64,000 nt of DNA. Origin: UBA1672 sp963977495. Its GTDB lineage: Bacteria; Pseudomonadota; Alphaproteobacteria; Micavibrionales; Micavibrionaceae. The notes beneath the pieces were generated by a model that worked only from the letters and a program-made list of their open reading frames with translations, was not told the DNA's origin and searched no databases. Below, piece after piece: positions 33,851-42,651 of this stretch (the first letter of the stretch is position 1; every line of letters begins with the position of its first letter). The translations under genes were made by a program, and so were the position numbers. Location: the NCBI GenBank assembly GCA_963977495.1, contig CAXBOT010000001.1:1178001-1242000 (forward strand). The letters run 5' to 3'.

Positions 33851-35185
33851 CTATATATACGGAATTTCCAGAAGAGCGGCAAGTTTTTGAAACCCCTCAT
33901 CAATGCTGGTTGAATCGTCTTTGTTCTGCGACAGAAATGCTTCGATCTCGGGATAGAGGAGAATCGCCTCATCCACCAGCGCGTCGCTGCCCTTACGGTA
34001 TGCACCCAAACGGATCAATTCTGCCATATCTTCATAGGTCGTGATGATCTTCTTCGCATGTTTCAAAATCTCATTTTGCTGCGGCGTGATTGCACCGGGC
34101 AAGGAACGCGACACGGATTTCAGCACATTGATCGCCGGAAAACGCCCGCGATCGGCAATCGAACGTTCCATCACGATATGCCCGTCCACAATCCCGCGCA
34201 CCGCGTCGGAGATAGGCTCGTTATGATCGTCCCCCTCCACCAGTACGGAAAATAATCCTGTGATTGAGCCTTGATCTTGCTCTCCCGGCCCTGCGCGTTC
34301 TAATAAGCGCGCCAATTCCCCGAATGTGGTCGGCGGATACCCTTTGGATGTTGGCGGCTCGCCTGCACTTAAACCGATTTCACGCTGTGCCATCGCAAAG
34401 CGGGTGAGCGAATCAATCAAACATAGAACCTGTTTACCCTGCGCTCTGAAATACTCCGCCAAGGCCAAGGTGACATAGGCCGCCTGCCTACGCATCAAGG
34501 CTGGCTCATCACCCGTTGCAACAACAACCACCGAACGTGCGAGGCCATCCTCGCCCAGATCATCTTGCAAAAACTCCTGAACTTCGCGTCCGCGTTCCCC
34601 GACCAAACCAATAATAGAGACATCCGCCGCCGTATAACGCGCCATCATCGAGAGCAAGACCGACTTCCCAACGCCGGAACCTGAAAAGATCCCCATGCGT
34701 TGCCCCTCGCAGGTGGCCAGAAAGGTGTTTACGGCGCGCACGCCTAAATCCAGTTGATTGCCAATGCGCTGGCGTGCATGCGGCGCGGGGGCTTTGTTTT
34801 TCAGCGGTACGGCAAATGTCCCTTGTGATAACGCGCCCTTCCCGTCAATCGGTTCAGCCATTGCGTTAATCACACGCCCCAACCAACGATCCGATGGCGT
34901 GATGGACGGCACGTTATCTTGCACGACCGCAATACAGCCCAAGCCGATTCCCTCAAGCGTGCCGAAAGGCATCAATAATGCCTGCCCGTCCCTGAAGCCG
35001 ATCACCTCGCATGGCACGGCTTGGCTCTGCGGCGGTGTTAAATCAACGCGCGCGCCGATGGTCAAGGCCTCTGACACGCCGTCAATTTCCACCAACAAAC
35101 CCAAAATTTTGGTCACGCGCCCGTATAACTGACGCTCAGGAATGGCTGTAATAACGTGTTCAAGCTGTTTTGATAGTCGATCCAT
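33851..35185 (-). CDS. fliI: flagellum-specific export ATPase FliI
   Basis: This 444-residue F1-beta-like ATPase powers or primes flagellar type III export. It has Walker A GSGVGKS (169-175), the family block GEPPTSKGYPPTTFGELARLLERAGPG and Walker B LCLIDSLTRFA. Its length is standard. It is the first gene of fliI, CheD-like, fliJ on the minus strand. ctrA is divergent 215 bases away, and the TTAA array between them could influence both. Confidence 0.95.
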   Translation of the reverse strand: MDRLSKQLEHVITAIPERQLYGRVTKILGLLVEIDGVSEALTIGARVDLTPPQSQAVPCEVIGFRDGQALLMPFGTLEGIGLGCIAVVQDNVPSITPSDRWLGRVINAMAEPIDGKGALSQGTFAVPLKNKAPAPHARQRIGNQLDLGVRAVNTFLATCEGQRMGIFSGSGVGKSVLLSMMARYTAADVSIIGLVGERGREVQEFLQDDLGEDGLARSVVVVATGDEPALMRRQAAYVTLALAEYFRAQGKQVLCLIDSLTRFAMAQREIGLSAGEPPTSKGYPPTTFGELARLLERAGPGEQDQGSITGLFSVLVEGDDHNEPISDAVRGIVDGHIVMERSIADRGRFPAINVLKSVSRSLPGAITPQQNEILKHAKKIITTYEDMAELIRLGAYRKGSDALVDEAILLYPEIEAFLSQNKDDSTSIDEGFQKLAALLEIPYI

Positions 35186-35294
35186 GAATATGATCCGTGA
35201 TTATTCAACATAGTGAGTTTACTCTTATTCACAGGAAATACAAAGGATTGAGCAGATAAAACCCTAAAAAATTAAGAAATATGTGTAGAAAAGG

Positions 35295-35349
35295 TTAAAC
35301 AATTTGTTAACCATATTAATATTTGTTAATATATGTTAACAAAGTTTAA
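35295..35349 (+). promoter_or_regulatory. array of six TTAA CtrA-type half-sites upstream of ctrA
   Basis: TTAA starts at 35295, 35307, 35316, 35326, 35336 and 35346. The last four intervals are 9 or 10 bases, close to one helical turn. One contains TTAACCAT, the half-site reported for CtrA in several alphaproteobacteria. None has the N7 spacing of the full CtrA box. Autoregulation of ctrA is known in Caulobacter. A GAATC (GANTC, CcrM-type) lies at 35395. Confidence 0.55.
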
Positions 35350-35400
35350 CGCGCTTTGCGTTTACTTTAATCTTTTGTTGCTTTTTAAGAGGGAGAATCC

Positions 35401-36105
35401 ATGCGTGTTTTATTAGTCGAGGACGACACATCAACCGCCAAGAGCATAGAATTAATGCTCAAATCGGAAGGCTATATCGTAGATACAACCGATCTTGGAG
35501 AAGACGGTCTTGATCTGGGGAAAATCTATGATTACGACATCATCATACTGGATTTGATGTTGCCCGATATGGATGGTTATGACGTGTTGAAAGCGTTCCG
35601 CGCGGCGAAGGTCGAAACCCCTATTCTTATTCTCTCCGGTCTGACAGAGCTTGATCACAAGCTCAAAGGTCTGGGCTTTGGCGCGGATGATTATCTGACC
35701 AAGCCATTTGATAAGCGCGAGCTTGTTGCCCGTATTCAGGCGATTGTTCGCCGTTCACAGGGACATGCACAAAGCATCATCGAAACAGGCAGCATCAAGG
35801 TTAATCTTGATACACGCACAATCGAAGCCGGCGGTAAGCCGCTCCACCTCACTGGCAAAGAATACGGCATTCTTGAATTGTTGTCCTTACGCAAAGGCTC
35901 AACATTGACCAAGGAAATGTTCCTGAACCACCTTTATGGCGGTATGGACGAGCCGGAAGCCAAAATCATTGACGTGTTCATTTGTAAGCTCCGTAAAAAG
36001 CTTGCCGATGCGACAGACGGTTCAAACTATATTGAAACCGTATGGGGACGTGGCTATGTCCTGCGTGATCCGCACACGGATGAGAAAAAAGCCGCCACGG
36101 CATAA
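35401..36105 (+). CDS. ctrA: cell-cycle response regulator CtrA
   Basis: This 234-residue OmpR-type master regulator controls flagellar, division and replication genes in alphaproteobacteria. The receiver (1-120) has the acidic pair Glu7-Asp8-Asp9, phospho-acceptor Asp51 in LDLMLPD, and Lys102-type TKPF. The winged-helix domain is almost identical to Caulobacter CtrA: LTGKEYGILELLSLRKG, LTKEMFLNHLYGGMDEPEAK, IDVFICKLRKKL, VWGRGYVLRDP. GAGGGAG precedes the ATG. A full CtrA box sits before the flagellin gene. Its stop overlaps the next start. Confidence 0.97.
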   Translation: MRVLLVEDDTSTAKSIELMLKSEGYIVDTTDLGEDGLDLGKIYDYDIIILDLMLPDMDGYDVLKAFRAAKVETPILILSGLTELDHKLKGLGFGADDYLTKPFDKRELVARIQAIVRRSQGHAQSIIETGSIKVNLDTRTIEAGGKPLHLTGKEYGILELLSLRKGSTLTKEMFLNHLYGGMDEPEAKIIDVFICKLRKKLADATDGSNYIETVWGRGYVLRDPHTDEKKAATA

Positions 36106-37079
36106 TGCCTATGGCTGAAAATGCGGCCATAAAAGACATGCACAAGGGAGCCATTATTTTGGCTCTTTTGCTTTTGGTGAGCTACGCGGCCTCCTTCGGC
36201 GCATCCTATGTCTGGTTCTGCGACATCTTACGCCACTTCATTTTTCAATATTTCATTGGTGCGCTTATCCTTGGCGTATTTTTCACTGTGCGGAAATCAA
36301 AATTATGGGGCAGCCTTATGGTTTTGGTCGCACTAAGCACGGCCTACGAAACAGCGTCAATCACGCACAGACCCAAACCAGTACAAGCACAAACATCAGG
36401 CAAAACACTGAAAATCGCGCACTATAACAAGTGGATGATGCAGCCCAACCAAGAAACCATAGTGGATTGGATTAAGCACGAAGCGCCCGATATTCTTGTC
36501 ATTCAAGAGCCTGATCCAAAAATGCTGGAACAAATCAAAACGCTTGTTGACTATCCCTATTTGGTTGAAATAGTCCCTCAAAACCCATTTGGCTTTATCC
36601 TCATCAGCAAATATCCGATAACGGAACACACCATTCAAAAAACGCCCCAATATGTTTTTAATAATATTTACGGGCACGTTGTCATTGATATCCCTGACCA
36701 AGCGCCGATTTCCCTTTATACCGCGCACCCTGTCCCACCGGGCAACGCCTCATTATCACAACAACGCAACAGCGATCTGGCAACGCTCTCTACCATCATA
36801 AAAAATGATCCGCACAGCAATATTATATTCATGGGTGATTTTAACATCACGCCTTACTCGCCATTTTTCAAACAATTGCTGCGGCAAACCGGATTACACA
36901 ACGAATATACAACATTACTGCCGCCGCCCACGTGGTCAGCGCGGTATTATGATTACATCTTTCAAATCCCTATTGACCACATCTTGCATAAAGGCGATCT
37001 TCAACTGATAGACAAACAGCGCGGCCCGTCAATGGGATCGGATCATCATTCCCTTATTGCTATTTTTATATTAGAGTAA
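36105..37079 (+). CDS. membrane-anchored endonuclease/exonuclease/phosphatase family protein
   Basis: This 324-residue protein has two or three N-terminal membrane segments (about 14-35, 45-60, 67-80) followed by an EEP-fold domain (about 98-324). Catalytic features are LVIQEPD (metal-binding Glu), MGDFNITPYS (Asp/Asn) and the terminal SDHHSL (Asp-His). The EEP domain appears to face the periplasm, as in EndA/ExeM- or sphingomyelinase-like enzymes; the substrate is unknown. It starts on the ctrA stop (TAATG), an odd coupling. An ATG six bases downstream is also possible. Confidence 0.8.
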   Translation: MPMAENAAIKDMHKGAIILALLLLVSYAASFGASYVWFCDILRHFIFQYFIGALILGVFFTVRKSKLWGSLMVLVALSTAYETASITHRPKPVQAQTSGKTLKIAHYNKWMMQPNQETIVDWIKHEAPDILVIQEPDPKMLEQIKTLVDYPYLVEIVPQNPFGFILISKYPITEHTIQKTPQYVFNNIYGHVVIDIPDQAPISLYTAHPVPPGNASLSQQRNSDLATLSTIIKNDPHSNIIFMGDFNITPYSPFFKQLLRQTGLHNEYTTLLPPPTWSARYYDYIFQIPIDHILHKGDLQLIDKQRGPSMGSDHHSLIAIFILE

Positions 37080-37083
37080 CTTT

Positions 37084-37668
37084 ATGAATATCATCAAAAA
37101 CAACATTGCCAACTCTCTGACCATCGCGCGGATTTTATTACTGCCGCTCATGGTGCTCTTTTTCTATCTGGAGGAAAGCCAAGGATCTGTCGTGATCTGG
37201 CTGTGCTTTTTTACATTTGCACTCTCTGCCATCACTGATTTTTTTGATGGCTACTTCGCAAGAAAATTAAACCAGGTCAGTGCATTGGGGACGTTTCTTG
37301 ATCCCATATCTGATAAAATATTTGTCTCCACCATGCTTATCCTTTTGGTTGCGTTCGGACGCATCACGGGCACATGGGTGCTTCTGGTTATGATTATTTT
37401 CGCGCGGGAATTTATGGTGTCGGGCATCCGCGAATATCTGGGGCCAAAAAACATCCAAGTGCCTGTCAGCGTTCTGGCAAAGTGGAAAACGACCGTACAG
37501 ATGCTCTCCATTGGTTTTCTGATCTTGAGTGATTATTCCCCTTACGCCTATGAAATCGGGATAATTCTACTCTGCACAGCCACGATATTGACTTTGATTA
37601 CTGGCATGTCTTATCTATTAATCGGACTGAAGCACATGAAAGACGAACCGGAAAAAGACGAGCAATAA
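37084..37668 (+). CDS. pgsA: CDP-diacylglycerol-glycerol-3-phosphate 3-phosphatidyltransferase
   Basis: This 194-residue inner-membrane enzyme makes phosphatidylglycerol-phosphate. The CDP-alcohol phosphotransferase motif D-G-x2-A-R-x8-G-x3-D-x3-D is complete (DGYFARKL ... GTFLDPISD, about residues 57-81). Four to six membrane segments are visible. It lies four bases after the previous gene and three before pyrD, in one transcription unit. Confidence 0.93.
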   Translation: MNIIKNNIANSLTIARILLLPLMVLFFYLEESQGSVVIWLCFFTFALSAITDFFDGYFARKLNQVSALGTFLDPISDKIFVSTMLILLVAFGRITGTWVLLVMIIFAREFMVSGIREYLGPKNIQVPVSVLAKWKTTVQMLSIGFLILSDYSPYAYEIGIILLCTATILTLITGMSYLLIGLKHMKDEPEKDEQ

Positions 37669-37671
37669 ACC

Positions 37672-38745
37672 ATGCAAAAATTCTACGAAATCATCCGCCC
37701 CGGCATTTTTAAAATTGATGCAGAACGCGCACACGGACTATCTATCAAAGCCTTAAAAGCAGGGTTAGTACGCAGTTGCGACACGGTTGAATCCAGCGCG
37801 TTAGAGCAACATGTCTTCGGATTAAAATTCGACAACCCCATCGGTATGGCGGCAGGATTTGATAAAAATGCCGAGGTCATCGTTCCGATTTTAAAAATGG
37901 GTTTTGGATTTACCGAAGCAGGCACAGTGACACCCAGACCACAAAGCGGTAACCCGCGCCCGCGTATTTTCCGCGACCCGAAAAGCGGTTCTGTGATTAA
38001 CCGTATGGGCTTCCCTAATGCTGGTGTGCGCGTTTTCAAACCCAATCTGGACAAAGCGCGCAGCGACCCATTGCGCCCGGATGATGGCATTATCGGCGTA
38101 AATATCGGCATGAATAAGGGGCAAGCTAACCCGGTTGAAGATTACCGCGCCCTCATTCAAGAACTCGCGCAGCAAGCCGATTACCTGACGGTGAATATAT
38201 CATCGCCTAACACGCCCGGGCTGCGTGATTTGCAAGATAAGGACGTCTTAAAAGAGCTTCTGGAAAAATTGATGAAAACACTGCGCCGTACATGCGGTGA
38301 TTTTCCAACGCCCCTGCTTGTCAAACTCGCCCCTGATTTAACCGAACAACAACAAGAAGAGCTTGCCCAAACATTGTTGGACAGTCAGGCCAGCGGCGTC
38401 ATTCTGACCAATACCACGCTTGATCGCCCCGCCTTCCTGCCCGAAAAATTTCGCGCACAGCCCGGCGGATTGAGCGGCGCCCCCTTGCGTGACAAATCGA
38501 CCGAAGTTATTCGCAATTTCTATAGATTCACCAAAGGGAAATTACCGATTATCGGTGTGGGCGGCATCTCAAAGCCGGAACATGCCTATGAGAAAATCCG
38601 CGCAGGCGCAAGCCTTGTGCAGCTATATTCCGGCATGATCTATGAAGGGCCTGAAATTGCGAATAACATCAATAAGGGCTTACTTGACCTGCTTGATCGC
38701 GATGGGTTCCGCTCCATCACCGAAGCCATCGGCGTTGATGCATAA
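37672..38745 (+). CDS. pyrD: dihydroorotate dehydrogenase (quinone), class 2
   Basis: This 357-residue membrane-associated flavoenzyme oxidises dihydroorotate to orotate in pyrimidine synthesis, passing electrons to quinone. Class 2 features: N-terminal amphipathic helices (residues 1-35), NPIGMAAGFDKNAEV, the catalytic-Ser loop NISSPNTPGLRDLQ and the FMN-phosphate site GVGGI. Length is standard. It follows pgsA closely; the downstream gene has its own promoter. Confidence 0.95.
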   Translation: MQKFYEIIRPGIFKIDAERAHGLSIKALKAGLVRSCDTVESSALEQHVFGLKFDNPIGMAAGFDKNAEVIVPILKMGFGFTEAGTVTPRPQSGNPRPRIFRDPKSGSVINRMGFPNAGVRVFKPNLDKARSDPLRPDDGIIGVNIGMNKGQANPVEDYRALIQELAQQADYLTVNISSPNTPGLRDLQDKDVLKELLEKLMKTLRRTCGDFPTPLLVKLAPDLTEQQQEELAQTLLDSQASGVILTNTTLDRPAFLPEKFRAQPGGLSGAPLRDKSTEVIRNFYRFTKGKLPIIGVGGISKPEHAYEKIRAGASLVQLYSGMIYEGPEIANNINKGLLDLLDRDGFRSITEAIGVDA

Positions 38746-38765
38746 AAGCGTAACACCTCCCCAAA

Positions 38766-38780
38766 CGGCACAATAATTGC
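38766..38780 (+). promoter_or_regulatory. sigma-54-like promoter for EAL-like gene
   Basis: CGGCACA, four bases, TTGC, followed by A. GG-N10-GC spacing is exact and the -12 element is perfect; the -24 element differs at its first and last base. Transcription would start about 28 bases before the ATG at 38821. Confidence 0.6.
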
Positions 38781-38820
38781 AAGGCAATACCGCAAGTTTA
38801 AATAAAACAGGCGTGTTGCA

Positions 38821-39756
38821 ATGGATAAGAAAAACCAAGAAACGGTCAGAGCGGCAAAATATGCTGCGTTTGGTGATGTCATACCGGCATTTCTTGCCCC
38901 CGATCATATTTTGGATCACTATCATGCGAATGACGAAGCGATAGAACAATCAGACAACGCCCAAGATATTGAATTTTTTACCGCAGACTCCGTTAGACCG
39001 CCCGGCGACATGGTTATTCGCGAACGGCTATATGATGCGGTTGAACACAATGATATTGATGTCTTTATGCAGCCCATCGTCACCCTGCCCCAAAGGCAAG
39101 TGACTTTTTACGAGCTTTATGGTCGCCTGCGCGTGCAATCAGGCATTTACCTGCCCGCGCAAGATTATATGCCGCTGGCCGCCAACGAGCCGATGATCAA
39201 CCATCTTGATGCATTGCTCCTTTCGCGCTGCATTAAAATTTTGGGGCAGCAACGCAGAAACTTTAATCAAAATTATGCGTATTTTATCAATATAAAACCC
39301 TCCACCTTGCGCAACCGCGTCTTTATGAGCAACTTGCTCACCCTTTTGGGGCGTAATCGTTCCATCGCAGGCGCGCTTGTTTTTGAAATCAGCTATCGCG
39401 ACTTTTTGATGCTCTCCCCGGGGGAGCAGAAAATCCTGAGCGGCCTAGCCGATCTTGGCTGTCGTTTTTCACTGGATCACGTGCCCGAAATTCCGCCTGA
39501 TGTGAAATATCTACACACACGCGCCATTCATTTTGTGAAAATCGCGGCAAAAACCCTATTGAAAGAAAGCGGTTCAGAGCGCGGCTTTTCTGACATTTTT
39601 ACGCGCAAACATAATCTTGATGTCAACGGCATCGAACTCATTATCGAGAAAATAGAAACCGAAGAAACCTTGCTGCAAATACTGGATTTCGACATGAAAT
39701 ACGGACAAGGATTCCTATTCGGAAAACCCGATTTCCAAGGGGTTTACACACGATAA
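38821..39756 (+). CDS. degenerate EAL-domain protein
   Basis: This 311-residue protein has an acidic N-terminal region (1-70) without known domain and an EAL-type domain (about 70-308). Several c-di-GMP phosphodiesterase residues remain: Glu98 (ELY instead of EAL), Asn157, Glu189, Asp219, Lys240, Glu279 and Gln296. The DDFG-TG loop is lost: the second Asp is His220 and loop 6 reads VPEIPPDV. It may bind c-di-GMP or a partner without hydrolysing it. A sigma-54-like promoter upstream suggests the flagellar regulon. No membrane segment. Confidence 0.75.
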   Translation: MDKKNQETVRAAKYAAFGDVIPAFLAPDHILDHYHANDEAIEQSDNAQDIEFFTADSVRPPGDMVIRERLYDAVEHNDIDVFMQPIVTLPQRQVTFYELYGRLRVQSGIYLPAQDYMPLAANEPMINHLDALLLSRCIKILGQQRRNFNQNYAYFINIKPSTLRNRVFMSNLLTLLGRNRSIAGALVFEISYRDFLMLSPGEQKILSGLADLGCRFSLDHVPEIPPDVKYLHTRAIHFVKIAAKTLLKESGSERGFSDIFTRKHNLDVNGIELIIEKIETEETLLQILDFDMKYGQGFLFGKPDFQGVYTR

Positions 39757-39870
39757 TCCACCGACAATAATCATTTCAAACCACTGTCCGCAGACACGCG
39801 CCTTGATCTTTATGCGTGACAGCGGATAAAACATCGCTAAAATGCACTAAAATTAAAAAAGGATAAAAAA

Positions 39871-41808
39871 ATGGGTTCTCTTTTGCGTTTAAATATCAGT
39901 CTGGCGGCATTTGTCCTGATATTCAATCTGGCTTTTATGTCGTCTGTCGCGCACACCAAGGAAGCAAAAACACAAGCCAGCGCACAAGCCGCAGCCATAG
40001 AGCCTGCCGCAGGAAATACGCCCTCTTACGCCATTACATTACATGGCCAGCCAAAATACCCCGAAGGTTTCACCCATCTTGATTACGTGAACCCCGACGC
40101 GCCCAAAGGCGGCACATTAAAACAACATGTCGTCGGCACGTTTGATTCGCTAAACCCCTTTATCGTTAAGGGCGTTCCGGCCAGCGGCTTCAACTATCTG
40201 CGCAGTGGTCTGTACTATGAAAGCTTGATGCAAAACTCATTTGATGAACCTTTCTCGCTTTACGGCATTGTCGCAAAAGACATCACCGTTGCAGAAGATA
40301 AATCATGGGTGAAATTCAATTTACGCGAAGAAGCCAAATGGCAAGACGGTAAACCCATCACCGCCGAAGATGTGATTTGGACATTCAAAACCCTCACCGA
40401 AAAAGGGCAGCCTTTCTTCAAAGCCTATTGGCATGATGTTGAAACCATCGAAGCCGAGGGCGATAAAACCGTGATCTTCAAATTCTCCGTCAAGGGCAAT
40501 GCCGAGCTCCCGCTGATTATTGCGGAAATGCCCATTTTGCCCAAACATTACTGGACACAAGAAGGCCATAACTTCAGTGAAACAACAATGGACATCCCCT
40601 TAGGCAGCGGCCCCTATAAGGTTGGCAAAGTCATCCCCGGACGCAGCATCGAATTTATTCGTGACCCGAATTGGTGGGGTAAGGATCTCGCCTTTTTCAA
40701 GGGTATGAATAATTTTGATAAAATCGTCTTTGATTATTACCGCGATGAAAATGTCGCGCATGAAGCGTTTTTGTCACATGACTATGATGTGAAGCTCGAA
40801 AATACTTCGAAAACCTGGCATGAAAACTATCAAGTGTCCAAGGACAAAGCCCCCCACATGGTCAAGGAAGAAATCAAGAACACCAGACCGGCGGGCATGC
40901 AGGCCTTTATCTATAATATTCGCCGTCCGCTTTTTCAGGACAAAAAAGTGCGCGAAGCCCTTGCCTATGGGTTTGATTTCGAATGGTCGAACAAGCAATT
41001 TGCCTATGGCGACTACACACGCACCAACAGCTATTTCGAAAACTCTGAACTGGCCTCAAGCGGTCTGCCAAGTGAAGAAGAACTGGCGATACTAGAACCG
41101 CTGCGCGGGAAAATATCCGATGCGGTCTTCACCCAAGAATATAAAGCCCCCGTCACAAACGGCACCGGCCAAAACCGTAAAAATCTGGCTATGGGCATCA
41201 AGCTACTTGAGGAAGCGGGCTACACCGCGCTTAACCAAGACGGTATCCGCTACAAAACATTGGAAGATGGCACAACACAAACGCTCAGCTTTGAAATATT
41301 GTATTTTTCATCCACCTATGAAAAATGGGTGCTGCCCTTTATCAAAAATCTGGAACGGATGGGCGTGCGCGCAAATTTCCGCGTCGTTGATACCTCGCAA
41401 TTCCAACAACGGGTCAACACCTTTGACTATGACATGTTGATTGGCGGCTTTGGACAATCGGAATCACCGGGCAATGAACAGCGCGAATTCTGGGGATCAC
41501 AAAGAGCCGCCATGCAAGGCTCGCGCAATTACATCGGCATTCAAGACCCTGTCATTGATCAACTGATTGAAAACATTATACAAGCCACCTCGCGCGCCGA
41601 CCTTGTGACAAAAACACGCGCGATGGATCGTATCTTGTTGTCGGATTATTACGTGATACCGATGTGGCACTTCCCCAAATGGCGCATCGCGCATTGGGAT
41701 AACATTAAGCGCCCCGAACATCTGTCAGGAACAAGTCCGATGATTACACAAACATGGTGGTCTGCCGATGCGCCTGTCATTCAAAAGGCGGAACAACCCG
41801 CCAAATAA
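39871..41808 (+). CDS. yejA: oligopeptide-binding protein YejA-like
   Basis: This 645-residue periplasmic solute-binding protein (family 5) of a YejABEF-type ABC importer takes up peptides, and microcin C in enteric bacteria. The signal peptide covers about 1-34, followed by an Ala/Gln-rich linker. SYAITLHGQPKYPEGFTHL-type start, DAPKGGTLKQ and FVWTFKTL-like DVIWTFKTL are typical. AAAGGA precedes the ATG. Its permeases are at 44262 and 48140 and an ATPase at 63833, so the operon is broken up. Confidence 0.88.
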   Translation: MGSLLRLNISLAAFVLIFNLAFMSSVAHTKEAKTQASAQAAAIEPAAGNTPSYAITLHGQPKYPEGFTHLDYVNPDAPKGGTLKQHVVGTFDSLNPFIVKGVPASGFNYLRSGLYYESLMQNSFDEPFSLYGIVAKDITVAEDKSWVKFNLREEAKWQDGKPITAEDVIWTFKTLTEKGQPFFKAYWHDVETIEAEGDKTVIFKFSVKGNAELPLIIAEMPILPKHYWTQEGHNFSETTMDIPLGSGPYKVGKVIPGRSIEFIRDPNWWGKDLAFFKGMNNFDKIVFDYYRDENVAHEAFLSHDYDVKLENTSKTWHENYQVSKDKAPHMVKEEIKNTRPAGMQAFIYNIRRPLFQDKKVREALAYGFDFEWSNKQFAYGDYTRTNSYFENSELASSGLPSEEELAILEPLRGKISDAVFTQEYKAPVTNGTGQNRKNLAMGIKLLEEAGYTALNQDGIRYKTLEDGTTQTLSFEILYFSSTYEKWVLPFIKNLERMGVRANFRVVDTSQFQQRVNTFDYDMLIGGFGQSESPGNEQREFWGSQRAAMQGSRNYIGIQDPVIDQLIENIIQATSRADLVTKTRAMDRILLSDYYVIPMWHFPKWRIAHWDNIKRPEHLSGTSPMITQTWWSADAPVIQKAEQPAK

Positions 41809-41838
41809 CACAATAATAAAGAAAAGGTCACCTGCGTT

Positions 41839-42651
41839 ATGAAACTCGCCATTGCTATTCCCGCACGATACGGATCAACACGTTTTCCAGGTAAACCTCT
41901 GGCGGAGATCGCAGGCAAGACGATGCTGCAACGTGTGTTGGAGGTCGCCCATAAAGCCGCCGAGGCATATCAAGACATCACCGTCTTTGTCACGACCGAG
42001 GATAAACGCATCGCCGACCATGCGCAGGCACTCGGTGCGGCCTGTATCAACACACCAACGAGCTGTGCCACCGGATCGGATCGTGTGCTCTCTGCCATAC
42101 GCCAACTCAGTGAATGGCCGGACTTCGTGGTTAATCTTCAGGGCGATGCGCCCTTTACCCCTCCGGAGGTCATTCAAAAAATGATCGCCGCCTATATCGA
42201 CAATCCGCGTTTAGAGGTCATCACCCCTGTTCACCGTTTAAGCTGGCACGATCTTGATCGTTTGCGCGAGGCAAAACTCAAAACCCCCTATAGCGGCACA
42301 ACCGTAACAGTGAATGCGCAAGGCCGCGCCCTTTGGTTTTCCAAACACATCATTCCCGCCATTCGTCAGGAAGATGAATTACGCAAAGAAAGCCCGTTCT
42401 CCCCCGTTCATCAACATATGGGGCTTTATGGTTTCCGTAGCGACATTCTTGAAAAATTTTGCATGCTCGACCAAGGCGTCTATGAAAAACTGGAAGGGTT
42501 GGAGCAACTACGCATGCTGGAAAACGGCATCAAAATACAAGGCGTGCCTGTTGATTTCAAGGAAGGCACGATACAATCAGGCATAGACAGCCCCGAAGAT
42601 ATCCTGCGCGCCGAAAACCACATCTTAAACCGTGGTGAGCCGATCAAATGA
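41839..42651 (+). CDS. kdsB: 3-deoxy-manno-octulosonate cytidylyltransferase
   Basis: This 270-residue cytosolic enzyme activates KDO with CTP for lipopolysaccharide core synthesis. The nucleotide-binding start IPARYGSTRFPGKPL and the blocks NLQGDAPF and HQHMGLYGFR are diagnostic. Length is slightly above the usual 245-255. It is 30 bases after yejA and overlaps the next gene by four bases. Presence of KdsB implies a KDO-containing outer membrane. Confidence 0.94.
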   Translation: MKLAIAIPARYGSTRFPGKPLAEIAGKTMLQRVLEVAHKAAEAYQDITVFVTTEDKRIADHAQALGAACINTPTSCATGSDRVLSAIRQLSEWPDFVVNLQGDAPFTPPEVIQKMIAAYIDNPRLEVITPVHRLSWHDLDRLREAKLKTPYSGTTVTVNAQGRALWFSKHIIPAIRQEDELRKESPFSPVHQHMGLYGFRSDILEKFCMLDQGVYEKLEGLEQLRMLENGIKIQGVPVDFKEGTIQSGIDSPEDILRAENHILNRGEPIK

